DNA of 64,000 nt from Ignavibacteria bacterium (GCA_016719565.1 JADJYU010000018.1:1-64000); one strand, 5' to 3'. Positions 36,867 through 46,182 are shown, numbered from the stretch's first letter. The notes: generated by a model not told the origin, from the sequence alone. Numbers and translations are program-made.

Positions 36867-38231
36867 CTATTTTTTGTATGATATTTTTTTAGGCACCGAA
36901 AACTGTCTCACACCTTCTACAGATCCGAGATATCCGAATCCGCTCTGCTTAATGCCAACCCATGGTGTACCTGAAACTCCTCCGATTCCCTGATTTACTC
37001 CGATCATACCCGAGTCGATTTGTTCAGCAATTTTTCTCCCCTTTTCAGAATTCTTTGTCCAGACTGTCGCACCTAATCCGAAGCAGGAATCATTTGCCTT
37101 CTCAACTGCTTCTTCCGCATTCCTTACTTTTTGCAAGCAGATCACTGGACCAAAGGTTTCTGTAATCATTATGTCATGCTTATGATTCAGGTTACTTATA
37201 ACGGTTGGTTCTATGAAAAATCCTTTTCGTTCTATTGCATTACCACCGAATAAAACTTTTGCGCCTTTTCTTTTAGCATCTTCAATCTGTGTTAACACAT
37301 GATTTCTCTGAGATTCGCTGACCATAGGTCCCATGTCAACATCATCAAATCCGTCTCCAACCCTGTAGGATTTCACTTTGTCAAGAACCATTTTTTCGAA
37401 CTTACTGAAAATACTCTGATCTACATAAATTCTTTCAACAGAAACACATACCTGACCGGAATTCCTTAAAGATCCATTCACAGCATAACTGACCGCTTTG
37501 TCAAGCTCGGCATCTTTGAGAACGATCATCGGATCTTTTCCGCCAAGCTCTAGAACTAATCTGTTAAGTTTTTTAGAACATGCCTCCATTATTTTTTTTC
37601 CTACTGCCTGTGAGCCGACAAATGAAACCATATCAATATCTGAAGTCAGCAGAGCTTCACCAACTTCTTCAGCTCCCTGAAGTAAATTGATCACACCTTT
37701 TGGAAGGTATCTGTTGAATATATCGTATATCGCTTTTCCTGTTAAAGGAGTATTTTCAGATGGTTTGAATACAACAGTATTTCCCATAAGAATTGCCGGT
37801 GATAATAATGATTCAGGCATTCCGACTGGAAAATTCCAAGGAGTAATAACTGCTACCACACCAACCGGTATGCGATGAACTTCAGTCACGAGATTTCCGT
37901 CTTTGAATATTTCTATTTCAGATGCTTTCTCCGCCAGTTTAATATTTTCTTCAATTGCATATGCCGTACCTTCACATTCTCCGACAGCTGATCTGTATAC
38001 CTTACCCATTTCTTTTGTAACTAATCTGCCGATACTCTTCTTTTCATTGTTCAGATCTTTAGCTATTTTTTTAAAAAGAGCGATACGTTTTTTTAGAGGT
38101 ACTTTACTCCAGACTTTGAAAGCCTTTCGCGCCAGTTTCACGCCTGAAGCAATTTCACCGGGTGAAGAACATTTTATTTTTTCGATTAATTCTTCATTTG
38201 AAGGATTAATGTCAAGTATAAATTTTCTCAT
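36867..38231 (-). CDS. NAD(P)-dependent aldehyde dehydrogenase (succinate-semialdehyde type)
   Basis: A protein of 454 residues, full length for the short succinate-semialdehyde dehydrogenase branch. Visible motifs are TPWNFPVGM (Asn133), FKPSENTPLTG, LELGGKDPMIV (general base Glu228) and NSGQVCVSVERIYV (nucleophile Cys262). The enzyme oxidises an aldehyde to the acid with reduction of NAD(P)+ in the cytoplasm; close relatives act on succinate semialdehyde, but the substrate cannot be fixed here. It is the last gene of a minus-strand cluster anmK, SDR, epimerase, aldehyde dehydrogenase with gaps of 9-21 bases, so it is probably co-transcribed with them. The pathway link is unclear. Confidence 0.9.
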   Translation of the reverse strand: MRKFILDINPSNEELIEKIKCSSPGEIASGVKLARKAFKVWSKVPLKKRIALFKKIAKDLNNEKKSIGRLVTKEMGKVYRSAVGECEGTAYAIEENIKLAEKASEIEIFKDGNLVTEVHRIPVGVVAVITPWNFPVGMPESLLSPAILMGNTVVFKPSENTPLTGKAIYDIFNRYLPKGVINLLQGAEEVGEALLTSDIDMVSFVGSQAVGKKIMEACSKKLNRLVLELGGKDPMIVLKDAELDKAVSYAVNGSLRNSGQVCVSVERIYVDQSIFSKFEKMVLDKVKSYRVGDGFDDVDMGPMVSESQRNHVLTQIEDAKRKGAKVLFGGNAIERKGFFIEPTVISNLNHKHDIMITETFGPVICLQKVRNAEEAVEKANDSCFGLGATVWTKNSEKGRKIAEQIDSGMIGVNQGIGGVSGTPWVGIKQSGFGYLGSVEGVRQFSVPKKISYKK

Positions 38232-38252
38232 TAGATAGATTCTTAGTTATAA

Positions 38253-39296
38253 TTATAAAAACTTTTTAAAAAATGATAACACTCCCTGCTTCCAGGCAAT
38301 CCTGTGCGTAACTCCTGTCCCCTGCTGAATGGTATGCTTATTATCAAGATACCACTGATAAGATCTGATAAGCGCTTCTGAATTGGAATATTTGGGCTCC
38401 CATCCAAGCTGTGTCCTGGCTTTATCAATTGAAACAAATGAATCAGTATCTGCAGTACCGTAAATCCATTTATATAGTGGCGAGACATTAAGGATTTCAA
38501 AGAATCTAAGCAAAGGTTTTATCAGACTGGACGGCGTTGTCATTACCCTCGAGCCTGTTCCTGCATATTCACACATTGCGCCAACATCTTCATTGACGGT
38601 CCTGAATTCTTTTGCGCCGACATTAAATGTATCGTTAATTTTATCCAGCGGAAGCGTGGAAGCAAGAAGAATTGCATCTACAAGATCTTCAACTTCAAAA
38701 AGCTGATATCTGTTTTTCCCGTTTCCAATGATCGGAATTTTAACGCCGGATTCCACCCAGTCATACAATATCTGAAATACACCGAGTCTTGCAGTCCCGA
38801 TAAAACTTTTTGGCCGCAGAATGCAGATCGGTAAACCTTTTTTTCTGTATTCCTCGCATACTTCCTCAGCCATAACTTTGCTTGTACCGTAAGGTCCTAC
38901 GCCCTCACGCTGATGATCTTCAAATAAAGGATGAACATCAGGTACTCCGTAAACTGCAGTTGATGAAATATGAATTACTCTGTTTACTTTATTTTTCAAA
39001 GAACTATCCATCACGTTCCTTGTTCCGTCAACATTAGTTTCATATATGTCTTTCTTTTTCCAAAGCGGTAAAGCAGCGGCGCAGTGTATAACAACATCAA
39101 CACCTTTCATCATTTCATCCATTTGCGCTTTATCCCTTACATCTCCGTAAATACATTTTATATCTTTATTGTATTCATCCTTTTCAAAATCAGCAATATC
39201 AAAGAATGTAGAATTCTTAAACTCTGTTATTCTGTTAATTTTTTGTGAGATATGGAAGCCAAGAAATCCTGCTCCGCCTGTTACAACAATTTTCAT
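38253..39296 (-). CDS. NAD-dependent epimerase/dehydratase family protein
   Basis: A protein of 347 residues, extended SDR fold. The Rossmann motif GGAGFLGFH is at 7-15, the acidic NAD contact GDVRD at 51-55, the catalytic Ser at 111-112 (HISSTAVYG) and Tyr136/Lys140 in GPYGTSK. Such enzymes epimerise, dehydrate or reduce NDP-sugars or related substrates. A segment reading PLLRFFEILNVSPLYKWIYG resembles members acting on hydrophobic substrates such as sterol-like or isoprenoid compounds, so the sugar role is not certain. It lies 21 bases upstream of the aldehyde dehydrogenase gene and 22 downstream of the SDR gene. Confidence 0.87.
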   Translation of the reverse strand: MKIVVTGGAGFLGFHISQKINRITEFKNSTFFDIADFEKDEYNKDIKCIYGDVRDKAQMDEMMKGVDVVIHCAAALPLWKKKDIYETNVDGTRNVMDSSLKNKVNRVIHISSTAVYGVPDVHPLFEDHQREGVGPYGTSKVMAEEVCEEYRKKGLPICILRPKSFIGTARLGVFQILYDWVESGVKIPIIGNGKNRYQLFEVEDLVDAILLASTLPLDKINDTFNVGAKEFRTVNEDVGAMCEYAGTGSRVMTTPSSLIKPLLRFFEILNVSPLYKWIYGTADTDSFVSIDKARTQLGWEPKYSNSEALIRSYQWYLDNKHTIQQGTGVTHRIAWKQGVLSFFKKFL

Positions 39297-39318
39297 TTAT
39301 TTAAAATAATTTTTTTAG

Positions 39319-40047
39319 TTAAATTGAATTATATAGTTTTAATTCAGCGCTTCTCAATGATTTGAATTTATCTGAGATCAGATCTGAAACTATTTCAGCA
39401 ATATCATGAGTTTTTGTCCAATTTTTTATTTCATCATCTGAACCCCACTCCCTGTTTGAAGAAGTATCAATAATCCCGGGAATAATTGTATTGCAGCGGA
39501 TATTGTTATTTTTATTTTCTTCACTTAATACATTCATAAGTTCAGTAACGCCTCGTTTCGAATATGAATAAGCGAATCTGTTTTGTGTGATTTCAGTTGA
39601 AGATTTACTTCCGAATGAAATTATCCTTCCGAAATTATTTTTTATCATATATTTCATAACTTCTCTGGAGAAATAAAATGCTGACATAAAATTTAAATTC
39701 AGCATATTCATAAAAGATCCTGTTGTCAGTTCCGCAGTTTTAACAGGTTTGTCAATACCGCCTGCAGCGTTAATCAGATAATCAATTCTGCCGTTTTCAA
39801 GAGCTCCAATATTACTTACAAATTCAAATACAGAATTTTCATCTGTAATATCACAATTAAACGAAAAAATCATTTTAAGGTTAAACTCCGCTGCATCAGC
39901 ATTTTGAGATCTGTCATACACTTTGTTGAATTTTTCAATGTCCCGGGTAGGTATATAAATTTTTATACCGTCCTCTGATAATTTATCTGTGATAGCTCTC
40001 CCTAATGCTCCTGTTCCGCCGGTTACTATTGCTACTTTTTGATTCAT
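39319..40047 (-). CDS. Short-chain dehydrogenase/reductase
   Basis: A protein of 242 residues of the classical SDR type. TGGTGALGRA at 9-18 binds the cofactor; NAAGG is at 93-97; the catalytic Ser lies in IISFGSKSS (142-150), with Tyr160 and Lys164 in YSYSK. It should oxidise or reduce a carbonyl or alcohol with NAD(P)(H). The substrate is not evident. It sits between anmK (9 bases away) and the epimerase gene, within one probable operon. Confidence 0.88.
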   Translation of the reverse strand: MNQKVAIVTGGTGALGRAITDKLSEDGIKIYIPTRDIEKFNKVYDRSQNADAAEFNLKMIFSFNCDITDENSVFEFVSNIGALENGRIDYLINAAGGIDKPVKTAELTTGSFMNMLNLNFMSAFYFSREVMKYMIKNNFGRIISFGSKSSTEITQNRFAYSYSKRGVTELMNVLSEENKNNNIRCNTIIPGIIDTSSNREWGSDDEIKNWTKTHDIAEIVSDLISDKFKSLRSAELKLYNSI

Positions 40048-40056
40048 CTAATAATA

Positions 40057-41223
40057 TTAAGCAAAGCTCATTTTACCAAGATATACATTTTTTTCAGCGC
40101 CTGTTACAGATCTGATATTTGCTTTATTTCCGCTGACCAGTTCATTTGCCAATACTGCAAATAAAACCGCTTCTTTATTGGAAGAATTGATCCCGTTAAA
40201 ATCCAGATATTCAACTGCAATGTTATCGAATAAACTAATAATATGATTTACTAAATTTAAATTATAGGATCCGCCGCCGCTGATAATAATAGTATCTATC
40301 TTAAGATCCTTAATATTTAAAAACACGGAATATGCTGTATAAAAATTAAAAGTAGCCATAATATCAGCCGGATCAAACTTTCTGCCTGCGATGACCTTTT
40401 TGAAAAATTCGGGATTATAATACTCTCTTCCTGTAGATTTTGGCGGTTTAGAATATATGAATTTATCAAATGAAAGCAATTTGCTGATCAGTTCCGGTAA
40501 TATATTTCCTTTTGATGCAATATTTCCGTTTTTATCGAATTTTTTGTTAAAATATTTTTGAGAGATAAAGTCTAAAAGAATATTACCCGGACCGGTGTCA
40601 AAGGCAATTACATCTTTAAGTTCAGAATTCTTTTTAATATAGGTTATATTAGATATTCCTCCGATATTAAGAAAAACACAATTCAATTCTCTTTTCCTGC
40701 TAATAATAAAATCAAGGTAAGGTACAAGAGGCGCACCCTGTCCGTTCACGGCGACATCGGCTGTTCTGAAATCGCCTATGGTATTGATTCCCGTATCATT
40801 TGCAATCACGGAAATATCGCCGATCTGTAAAGTAGAATTCGAATTAAATCCGGATTGATTTTTATTAAAAGGGTAATGGTAAATTGTCTGACCGTGGGAA
40901 CCTATCAAATCTATTTCGTGGGATGTAATTTTATTTTTTCTTAAAAATTTATTAATAGTTAAACTGAACAGCCTTCCGATTATAAAATTTAATTTACAAA
41001 TATCTGCTGCAGTACCATATTTATCAGATGAGAATTTTAAAATTAAATTTTTTAGTTCTGGTTTAATCGGAAAAGAATAAAAATCTAAAACTTTAATGCA
41101 GGAATTTACCCCTGATCCGGTAATTTCTGTCAGAACTAAATCCACAGCATCGATAGACGTACCCGATAAGATCCCGATAATTTTTCTGCGGGACTTAATT
41201 CCCTTTCCCCTTAAAATCTTCAT
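40057..41223 (-). CDS. anmK: Anhydro-N-acetylmuramic acid kinase
   Basis: A protein of 388 residues, the normal length. GILSGTSIDAVDLVL (about 18-32), IGSHGQTIYHYP and the Gly-rich IIISGGGSYN near the end are AnmK signatures. The enzyme opens and phosphorylates 1,6-anhydro-MurNAc from peptidoglycan turnover to MurNAc-6-phosphate, in the cytoplasm. It is the first gene of the minus-strand cluster and has a candidate -7 box 8 bases upstream. The neighbouring SDR, epimerase and aldehyde dehydrogenase are not known parts of this pathway. MurQ is not in the window. Confidence 0.95.
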   Translation of the reverse strand: MKILRGKGIKSRRKIIGILSGTSIDAVDLVLTEITGSGVNSCIKVLDFYSFPIKPELKNLILKFSSDKYGTAADICKLNFIIGRLFSLTINKFLRKNKITSHEIDLIGSHGQTIYHYPFNKNQSGFNSNSTLQIGDISVIANDTGINTIGDFRTADVAVNGQGAPLVPYLDFIISRKRELNCVFLNIGGISNITYIKKNSELKDVIAFDTGPGNILLDFISQKYFNKKFDKNGNIASKGNILPELISKLLSFDKFIYSKPPKSTGREYYNPEFFKKVIAGRKFDPADIMATFNFYTAYSVFLNIKDLKIDTIIISGGGSYNLNLVNHIISLFDNIAVEYLDFNGINSSNKEAVLFAVLANELVSGNKANIRSVTGAEKNVYLGKMSFA

Positions 41224-41231
41224 TAATGCAA

Positions 41232-41239
41232 CAAAGATA
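41232..41239 (-). promoter_or_regulatory. Candidate -7 box of the anmK cluster
   Basis: TATCTTTG on the minus strand matches TAnnTTTG and ends eight bases before the anmK ATG. There is no clear TTG at the right distance upstream. Confidence 0.4.
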
Positions 41240-41474
41240 AACTAAATACGAATTATAATCTATGATATTTGGTATACAAATTACAAATCCGTTATATTTT
41301 TTTAAAAACAGACATAGAAATATTTTATTGCATAATGAATCAATCGTTTCATTTCATTTCATTAGTTACTTTCTCTTCGGAAAAAAATATAAATCTAATT
41401 TTAAATTTAAATAATACCATTTATTTTTATGTTAATTTTATTGATTTTGGCACAAATTAAAAAATAAATATACA

Positions 41475-41819
41475 ATGGAAGAGTTTTCAATAAAAACCAA
41501 GCAGAAAGATAATATTTCAATTTTAGATATTGAAGGTTATCTGGATGCGCACACTTCCGTAGAACTGGAGAAGTGTTTTGAGAAAATAATTTCGGAAAAT
41601 AAATTCAAAATCATTGTAAATTTTGAAAAACTGTCCTATATCAGCAGTGCGGGATTAGGTGTATTTATGGCATTTATTGAAACTGCGAGAAGTAATGCAG
41701 GAGATATAAAACTTTGTGCAATGAGTGACAAAATCTATAATATTTTTGATATGCTGGGATTTCCGATTTTGTTTGAAATTTATAAAGAAGAAAATGCTGC
41801 AATTGAAAAATTCAATTGA
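41475..41819 (+). CDS. STAS-domain anti-sigma factor antagonist
   Basis: A protein of 114 residues, entirely a STAS domain (SpoIIAA/RsbV type). The phosphorylation site lies in YISSAGLGVF, with Ser58 aligned to Ser58 of SpoIIAA. In partner switching, the unphosphorylated form binds the HATPase anti-sigma factor; phosphorylation by the kinase releases it and a SpoIIE/RsbU phosphatase resets it. All three types are encoded here in order (41475, 41830, 42286) with short gaps, which makes a complete regulatory module likely. No sigma factor gene is adjacent, so the output may be a sigma factor elsewhere or another target. Confidence 0.92.
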   Translation: MEEFSIKTKQKDNISILDIEGYLDAHTSVELEKCFEKIISENKFKIIVNFEKLSYISSAGLGVFMAFIETARSNAGDIKLCAMSDKIYNIFDMLGFPILFEIYKEENAAIEKFN

Positions 41820-41829
41820 TAGATAACAG

Positions 41830-42246
41830 ATGGACAAAACAAATAAAATATTGTTCAAAAGTTCTACAAAGAATTTATATTTACTTAGAAAGTTTATTGA
41901 GGATAAGGCAAAAACTTTCGGGTTTGATGAAAGTTCTGTCAATCAGATCATATTATCTGTAGATGAAGCATGTACAAATATAATCAAGCATGCGCATATG
42001 TATAATGAAAAGGAGATAATTGAAGTGGAATTAGATACCAATGAAAATCAATTCATCATCAAACTGAATTACAAAGGAAAGGCATTTGATCCGAATAACA
42101 TCAGCAATCCTGATATGAAAGAATATTTTAATAAATTCAAAATCGGCGGCCTCGGAGTTCCGATAATGAAAAAATTTATGAATAAGATTGAGTTTTTACA
42201 TTTAAATCCTGATAAAAACAGTCTTACTTTGATTAAAAATCTATAG
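41830..42246 (+). CDS. RsbW-like HATPase (anti-sigma factor/serine kinase), unusual G1 box
   Basis: A protein of 138 residues of the HATPase_c_2 type. The N box is intact (SVDEACTNIIKHAH, Glu46 and Asn50). The last glycine box reads IGGLGVPIM. The middle box is unusual: family members have DxGxxFDP, with the Asp contacting the adenine of ATP, but here the sequence is LNYKGKAFDP, with Tyr in that place. The protein may therefore bind ATP poorly or in another way and act by binding its partner. It starts 10 bases after the STAS gene and is followed after 39 bases by the phosphatase gene. Confidence 0.85.
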   Translation: MDKTNKILFKSSTKNLYLLRKFIEDKAKTFGFDESSVNQIILSVDEACTNIIKHAHMYNEKEIIEVELDTNENQFIIKLNYKGKAFDPNNISNPDMKEYFNKFKIGGLGVPIMKKFMNKIEFLHLNPDKNSLTLIKNL

Positions 42247-42285
42247 CATTCAGTTTCATCATCACTATCAAACCTCAGATATAAA

Positions 42286-44028
42286 ATGGAAATTAATGAT
42301 CCTGCCAGAAAACAACTTGAACTCAATTCTTTAATTGAATTCTCTCAGCTTATCAGCAGTAAACTAGATCTGAATTACATTCTCAACAATATCTTACTTA
42401 GCGTAATGGGCAAAATGCTCATTTCAAAGGCAGTTGTTTTGCTGAAATCAAATAATGCCGATCTTAAATATACAATTAAAGCAGCTAAGGGCATTGATCT
42501 TAAATTACTTAATACATCCATTGAAGCTGAATTTCCAAAATTATCTGTTTTCAATTTTAATGAAATAACGGATAAAAGCGAATTTATTAATGAACACAGG
42601 TTTGAATATTATTTTAAAATGTATTTTCAGAATAAGTATCTCGGCATATTATGTCTCGGGAAAAAGCTGAACAATACTGAGCTTTTTAATAATGAAATAA
42701 TTTTCATTGAGACTATGCTGAATATATCCTCATCCGCTGTTGAAAATACTATTAAGTTTGAGCAGGTTACAGAATTGAACAGCACATTAAATAATAAAGT
42801 AAGACAGTTAAATTCTTTGTTTGAATTAGGTAAAGAATTTAATTCAAGTTTCATTGACAAGGAGAAAATAATTAAGCTTCTGAATTATACATTGCTTGGT
42901 AATTTCGGTATAAAAGATTATGTGATCTTATCCAGAGACGGTAACAAAAGGTTTAATATTGTAAGGGACAGCAAAAATCTTGAATTGGATAAATTTAGTC
43001 CGGATATTCTCTTTTCGGGAAATGATATTAATCCGGAATTTAAGAGATCAATAATTATAAAGGAAGGTTCATCAATTCCGATCATAGATTATTTGTATTC
43101 AAAAGGATTTGAGTTGTTTATTCCGACTATCATAAATAATGAGATAGATAGTATAATTTGTCTTGGGAAAAAGCTTAACAAAAGTCCGTTTACCGGAGAT
43201 GATATTGAATTTCTGGAATCTATCATGAACATGTCCCTGATCTCTCTTCATAATTACTTTTTATTTCAGGAATATTTAAGCAAACAAAAGATAGAAAGTG
43301 AATTAATAGTTGCAAGGGAAATTCAGATAGCGCTCCTCCCGAATAAAATTCCTGAAACGAAAGATTACAAAATTGCAGGTCTGAATATGCCTGCATTACA
43401 GATCGGCGGTGACTATTTTGACGTCATCAAACTTACTGAGGATAAATTAGTTCTTGTAATTGCTGATGTTTCAGGAAAAGGAACTCCGGCATCACTTTTG
43501 ATGGCGAGCATTCAGTCAGCAGTTCATTCATATCTTAAGCTTTATAAAGAAGGTGAATTTGATCTGGCAAAAGTCACTGAAAAGATCAACGAGCTGATAT
43601 ACGAAAATACATCATCTGAAAAATTCATAACTTTTTTCTGGGGAATACTGGATAACAAAGAGAATACATTTGAATACATTAACGCAGGTCACAATCCCCC
43701 ATTGATGTTAAAAAGCACTGGTTTCAGTGAACTTACTGAAGGCGGATTTATAATAGGTATACTGGATATTGAAATGAATTACGAGATCGGGAAGGTACAT
43801 TTGGAGAAAGATGATTTAATTGTACTATACACAGACGGTGTGACTGAAGCTCTTAACATAAATAATGAAGAATACGGTGACAGGAAATTGCAGAATGTTA
43901 TAAATTCTGAAAAAACGAAAAACCCAAAAGAAATAATAGATTCTATAAAAGATTCATTGCTTGAATTCAGTAAAGATGTACCTCAATATGATGATATTAC
44001 TTTAATTGTTTTAAAGAAAATTTCCTGA
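42286..44028 (+). CDS. GAF-domain SpoIIE/PP2C phosphatase (RsbU-like)
   Basis: A protein of 580 residues, soluble. Two GAF-like sensor domains lie at about 10-165 and 180-330, joined by a short helix (TELNSTLNNKVRQLN). The PP2C domain from about 345 to the end has all metal-binding Asp motifs: QIGGDYFDVI, VIADVSGKGTPASL, VLYTDGVTEALN and QYDDITLIVL. The enzyme should remove phosphate from the STAS protein encoded at 41475 in response to a signal sensed by the GAF domains. It ends exactly one base before the stop of the convergent thermonuclease-like gene, with no terminator between. Confidence 0.93.
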   Translation: MEINDPARKQLELNSLIEFSQLISSKLDLNYILNNILLSVMGKMLISKAVVLLKSNNADLKYTIKAAKGIDLKLLNTSIEAEFPKLSVFNFNEITDKSEFINEHRFEYYFKMYFQNKYLGILCLGKKLNNTELFNNEIIFIETMLNISSSAVENTIKFEQVTELNSTLNNKVRQLNSLFELGKEFNSSFIDKEKIIKLLNYTLLGNFGIKDYVILSRDGNKRFNIVRDSKNLELDKFSPDILFSGNDINPEFKRSIIIKEGSSIPIIDYLYSKGFELFIPTIINNEIDSIICLGKKLNKSPFTGDDIEFLESIMNMSLISLHNYFLFQEYLSKQKIESELIVAREIQIALLPNKIPETKDYKIAGLNMPALQIGGDYFDVIKLTEDKLVLVIADVSGKGTPASLLMASIQSAVHSYLKLYKEGEFDLAKVTEKINELIYENTSSEKFITFFWGILDNKENTFEYINAGHNPPLMLKSTGFSELTEGGFIIGILDIEMNYEIGKVHLEKDDLIVLYTDGVTEALNINNEEYGDRKLQNVINSEKTKNPKEIIDSIKDSLLEFSKDVPQYDDITLIVLKKIS

Positions 44029-45024
44029 TCATTCGATCCAGATCTGATCGGGGGTTTTCAATTCAATCTGATATTTTCCTTTATAAACTCCAAGAGTTCC
44101 TTTAATATAAGTGTAATATTCCTTTTTAGAATCTATATCCATTTCCGTCAACAGATCAGCATTATCCTCAAAAACAACCAGTTCAAAAGTTTCTTCTTTA
44201 GTGCGGGGGATTCTCAGCAGATACGGGAATTTTTTTGTAAGTATGTCCGAGATATTACCGAAGACAATAATTTCTTTACCTACATTTTCTGAAAGTCTTT
44301 TGAAATCACTTTCGTCTGACAGGTTAAAATAGATTTCATTCTCAGCATATTTTTTTTCAAATGCTTCAAGTTGCTCGGCTCTTTTATTCCACCATTCAAT
44401 TCTTTCCTCATAATCCGGATAGTGCTTTTTAGCAGGATCCCAAATTCCGAGTTTGTTTTCCCTTGCGTAATTTTGCGCTTCAAGAAATTCACTATGATAC
44501 TTTTTGCTGTTCCCGTATTTGTTAAAATATGGACTGTAACCTTGTCTGACACTTTCGACATTGTAATTTATCTCTTTTCCGTCCTTTTGAATAAACATAT
44601 ACACAAGATGCCTTCCGAATATATCCAGCGATCTGTTTTCATCCTCTAATTCAAGTCTCGCATTTTCCACATCCTTAAGATATTCCTGAGCCCATATCAT
44701 TGCCTCATAGCCGAGAGGTGAATTGGTTTTTACAGGCATTTTATTATCACCTTTTTCAAACTTATAATACTCATCCCAGTTTGCGGAGATCTCTTCAGTC
44801 TTTTTTGCTGCATCATCAGTTTTAAAAGTCTCTTCCGTATCTATACCAAGCAGTCTTGAAGATCCGTCAAGATTTTCAAATTTAAATGTATCCCCGTCTA
44901 CTACTTTTGTAATTTTAAATGTCCCTAATACTAAAGGATCATTTTCAGTTACCTGTGAGCAGGCAGAACCCGAATAAAGGAATAAATTCAGGACAGCCAT
45001 GTAAATTATTATTCTTTTCATCAT
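44029..45024 (-). CDS. Thermonuclease (SNase)-like lipoprotein with extra C-terminal domain
   Basis: A protein of 331 residues; the second Met gives a leader MKRIIIYMAVLNLFLYSGSAC with a lipobox-like end. Residues about 35-200 form the SNase domain: ITKVVDGDTFKF, SSRLLGIDTEE, GRHLVYMFIQKDGKEINYNV and GYSPYF. The catalytic Asp and Glu positions appear kept (DGDT, GIDTEE), but the first Arg (usually R-x-x-x-I-D) is displaced: SRLLGID. A long insertion lies between the two halves of the site (about 70-105). Residues about 235-331 look like an OB-fold (NVGKEIIVFGNISDILTKKF ... YIKGTLGVYKGKYQIEL). It may degrade nucleic acid at the envelope. It converges with the phosphatase gene with no gap. Confidence 0.82.
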   Translation of the reverse strand: MMKRIIIYMAVLNLFLYSGSACSQVTENDPLVLGTFKITKVVDGDTFKFENLDGSSRLLGIDTEETFKTDDAAKKTEEISANWDEYYKFEKGDNKMPVKTNSPLGYEAMIWAQEYLKDVENARLELEDENRSLDIFGRHLVYMFIQKDGKEINYNVESVRQGYSPYFNKYGNSKKYHSEFLEAQNYARENKLGIWDPAKKHYPDYEERIEWWNKRAEQLEAFEKKYAENEIYFNLSDESDFKRLSENVGKEIIVFGNISDILTKKFPYLLRIPRTKEETFELVVFEDNADLLTEMDIDSKKEYYTYIKGTLGVYKGKYQIELKTPDQIWIE

Positions 45025-45032
45025 AAATAAAA

Positions 45033-45058
45033 AACTCTCACGCCTGAGCGGGAGAGTT
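45033..45058 (-). terminator. Terminator of rpsR
   Basis: On the minus strand AACTCTC and GAGAGTT pair around CCGCTCAGGCGT, which itself forms an inner CGC/GCG pairing; TTTTTATTT follows directly. It separates rpsR from the thermonuclease-like gene. Confidence 0.85.
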
Positions 45059-45088
45059 ATAAAATTTTTATAAAATTAAATGATCTGT

Positions 45089-45376
45089 TTAATATCTTGT
45101 GCCTTCACTTACAAAAGGAATAATCGCGAGATGTCTTGCTCTCTTGATTGCAGTATTAAGCCTTCTTTGCATTTTAGATGTAGCTCCCGTGATTCTGGCG
45201 GGAAGTAATTTACCCTGTTCATTAAGAAATCTTGTAAGAAGTCTTGCATCGAATATATCTATATAATCTTTAACACCTCGCTCTTTAAAGGGGTCTCTTT
45301 TCTTAGGCTGATTCTTTTTAGCGGTTATCTGCTGTGTTAATTTGTAATTGGATTTTTTTAAGTTACTTCTTTTCAT
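45089..45376 (-). CDS. rpsR: 30S ribosomal protein S18, displaced from the rpsF operon
   Basis: A protein of 95 residues. The C-terminal two thirds are canonical S18 (DYIDIFDARLLTRFLNEQGK, LPARITGATSKMQRRLNTAIKRARHLAIIPFV). The first 30 residues are a Lys/Gln-rich extension. S18 pairs with S6 on the platform of the 30S subunit. In most bacteria rpsR lies between ssb or rpsF and rplI; here it stands alone about 12.5 kb away with its own terminator. The rpsF-ssb-rplI unit has no second copy. Confidence 0.96.
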   Translation of the reverse strand: MKRSNLKKSNYKLTQQITAKKNQPKKRDPFKERGVKDYIDIFDARLLTRFLNEQGKLLPARITGATSKMQRRLNTAIKRARHLAIIPFVSEGTRY

Positions 45377-45615
45377 TTAAATTTATTTATTAAAATAGTT
45401 TTTAATTTATCTAATTTATAAAATAATTACAATTCTAATTTTCTTAGCAGACAAATAAATTTTTACTTTATCTAAGAAGTATTATTAAGCATTGCATAAT
45501 TAACTCTTTAATTTAACCTGTATATAATAAGTACATTTAAAAAGCATTTAGAATTATAAATATCCATTTTGAACTTTAAAAAGAATATTTAATTTACCAT
45601 TTTTGAAACTAACTC

Positions 45616-46032
45616 ATGGAAAATTCCAATAAAAAATCTACCGAATACAATATCAGTCAGAATTCCATTTTAAGATGGATTTTGCTGCTATCCGGGATTA
45701 TTCTTACTTCCATCGGCATACTGGGAATATTTGTCCCTCTGCTGCCCACTACTATATTCTTTCTTCTTGCTGCCTGGTGTTTTGCCAGAAGCTCAGAAAA
45801 ATTTCACAAATGGCTTCATAATAATAAGTATTTCGGAAAATATCTGAATGACTATTCTTCAGGTAAAGGAATGACAGTTAAATCAAAGATATTCTCGATC
45901 TCTATGCTTTGGATCGGCATCCTTGCATCCGCTTTCTTACTTACAGATCTCTTATATATCAGGATTCTTTTGTTAGTTATTGCAATTGGAGTATCCTGGC
46001 ATTTACTCGCAATTAAAACAGCTGAAAAATAA
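45616..46032 (+). CDS. YbaN-family (DUF454) inner-membrane protein
   Basis: A protein of 138 residues with three or four hydrophobic segments. GILGIFVPLLPTTIFFLLAAWCFARSSEKFHKWLHNN is the DUF454/YbaN signature (a Pro-rich first hairpin, CFARSS and a following amphipathic stretch). The family is widespread and has no settled function. It is alone; the region before it (45377-45615) is very A+T-rich and holds no other gene. Confidence 0.9.
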   Translation: MENSNKKSTEYNISQNSILRWILLLSGIILTSIGILGIFVPLLPTTIFFLLAAWCFARSSEKFHKWLHNNKYFGKYLNDYSSGKGMTVKSKIFSISMLWIGILASAFLLTDLLYIRILLLVIAIGVSWHLLAIKTAEK

Positions 46033-46182
46033 TTCAGTATCTCAAAGTCATAAAATATTAATAGCTTTCGCTTTAAAACTTCCTGTTACATTTAAAATTT
46101 TTCTCAACATTTAAAATCTATGTATATTTTCATTTAATTTATCATTCATTAAAGTTACTTTGTGTGTTAATAAAATTATAAT

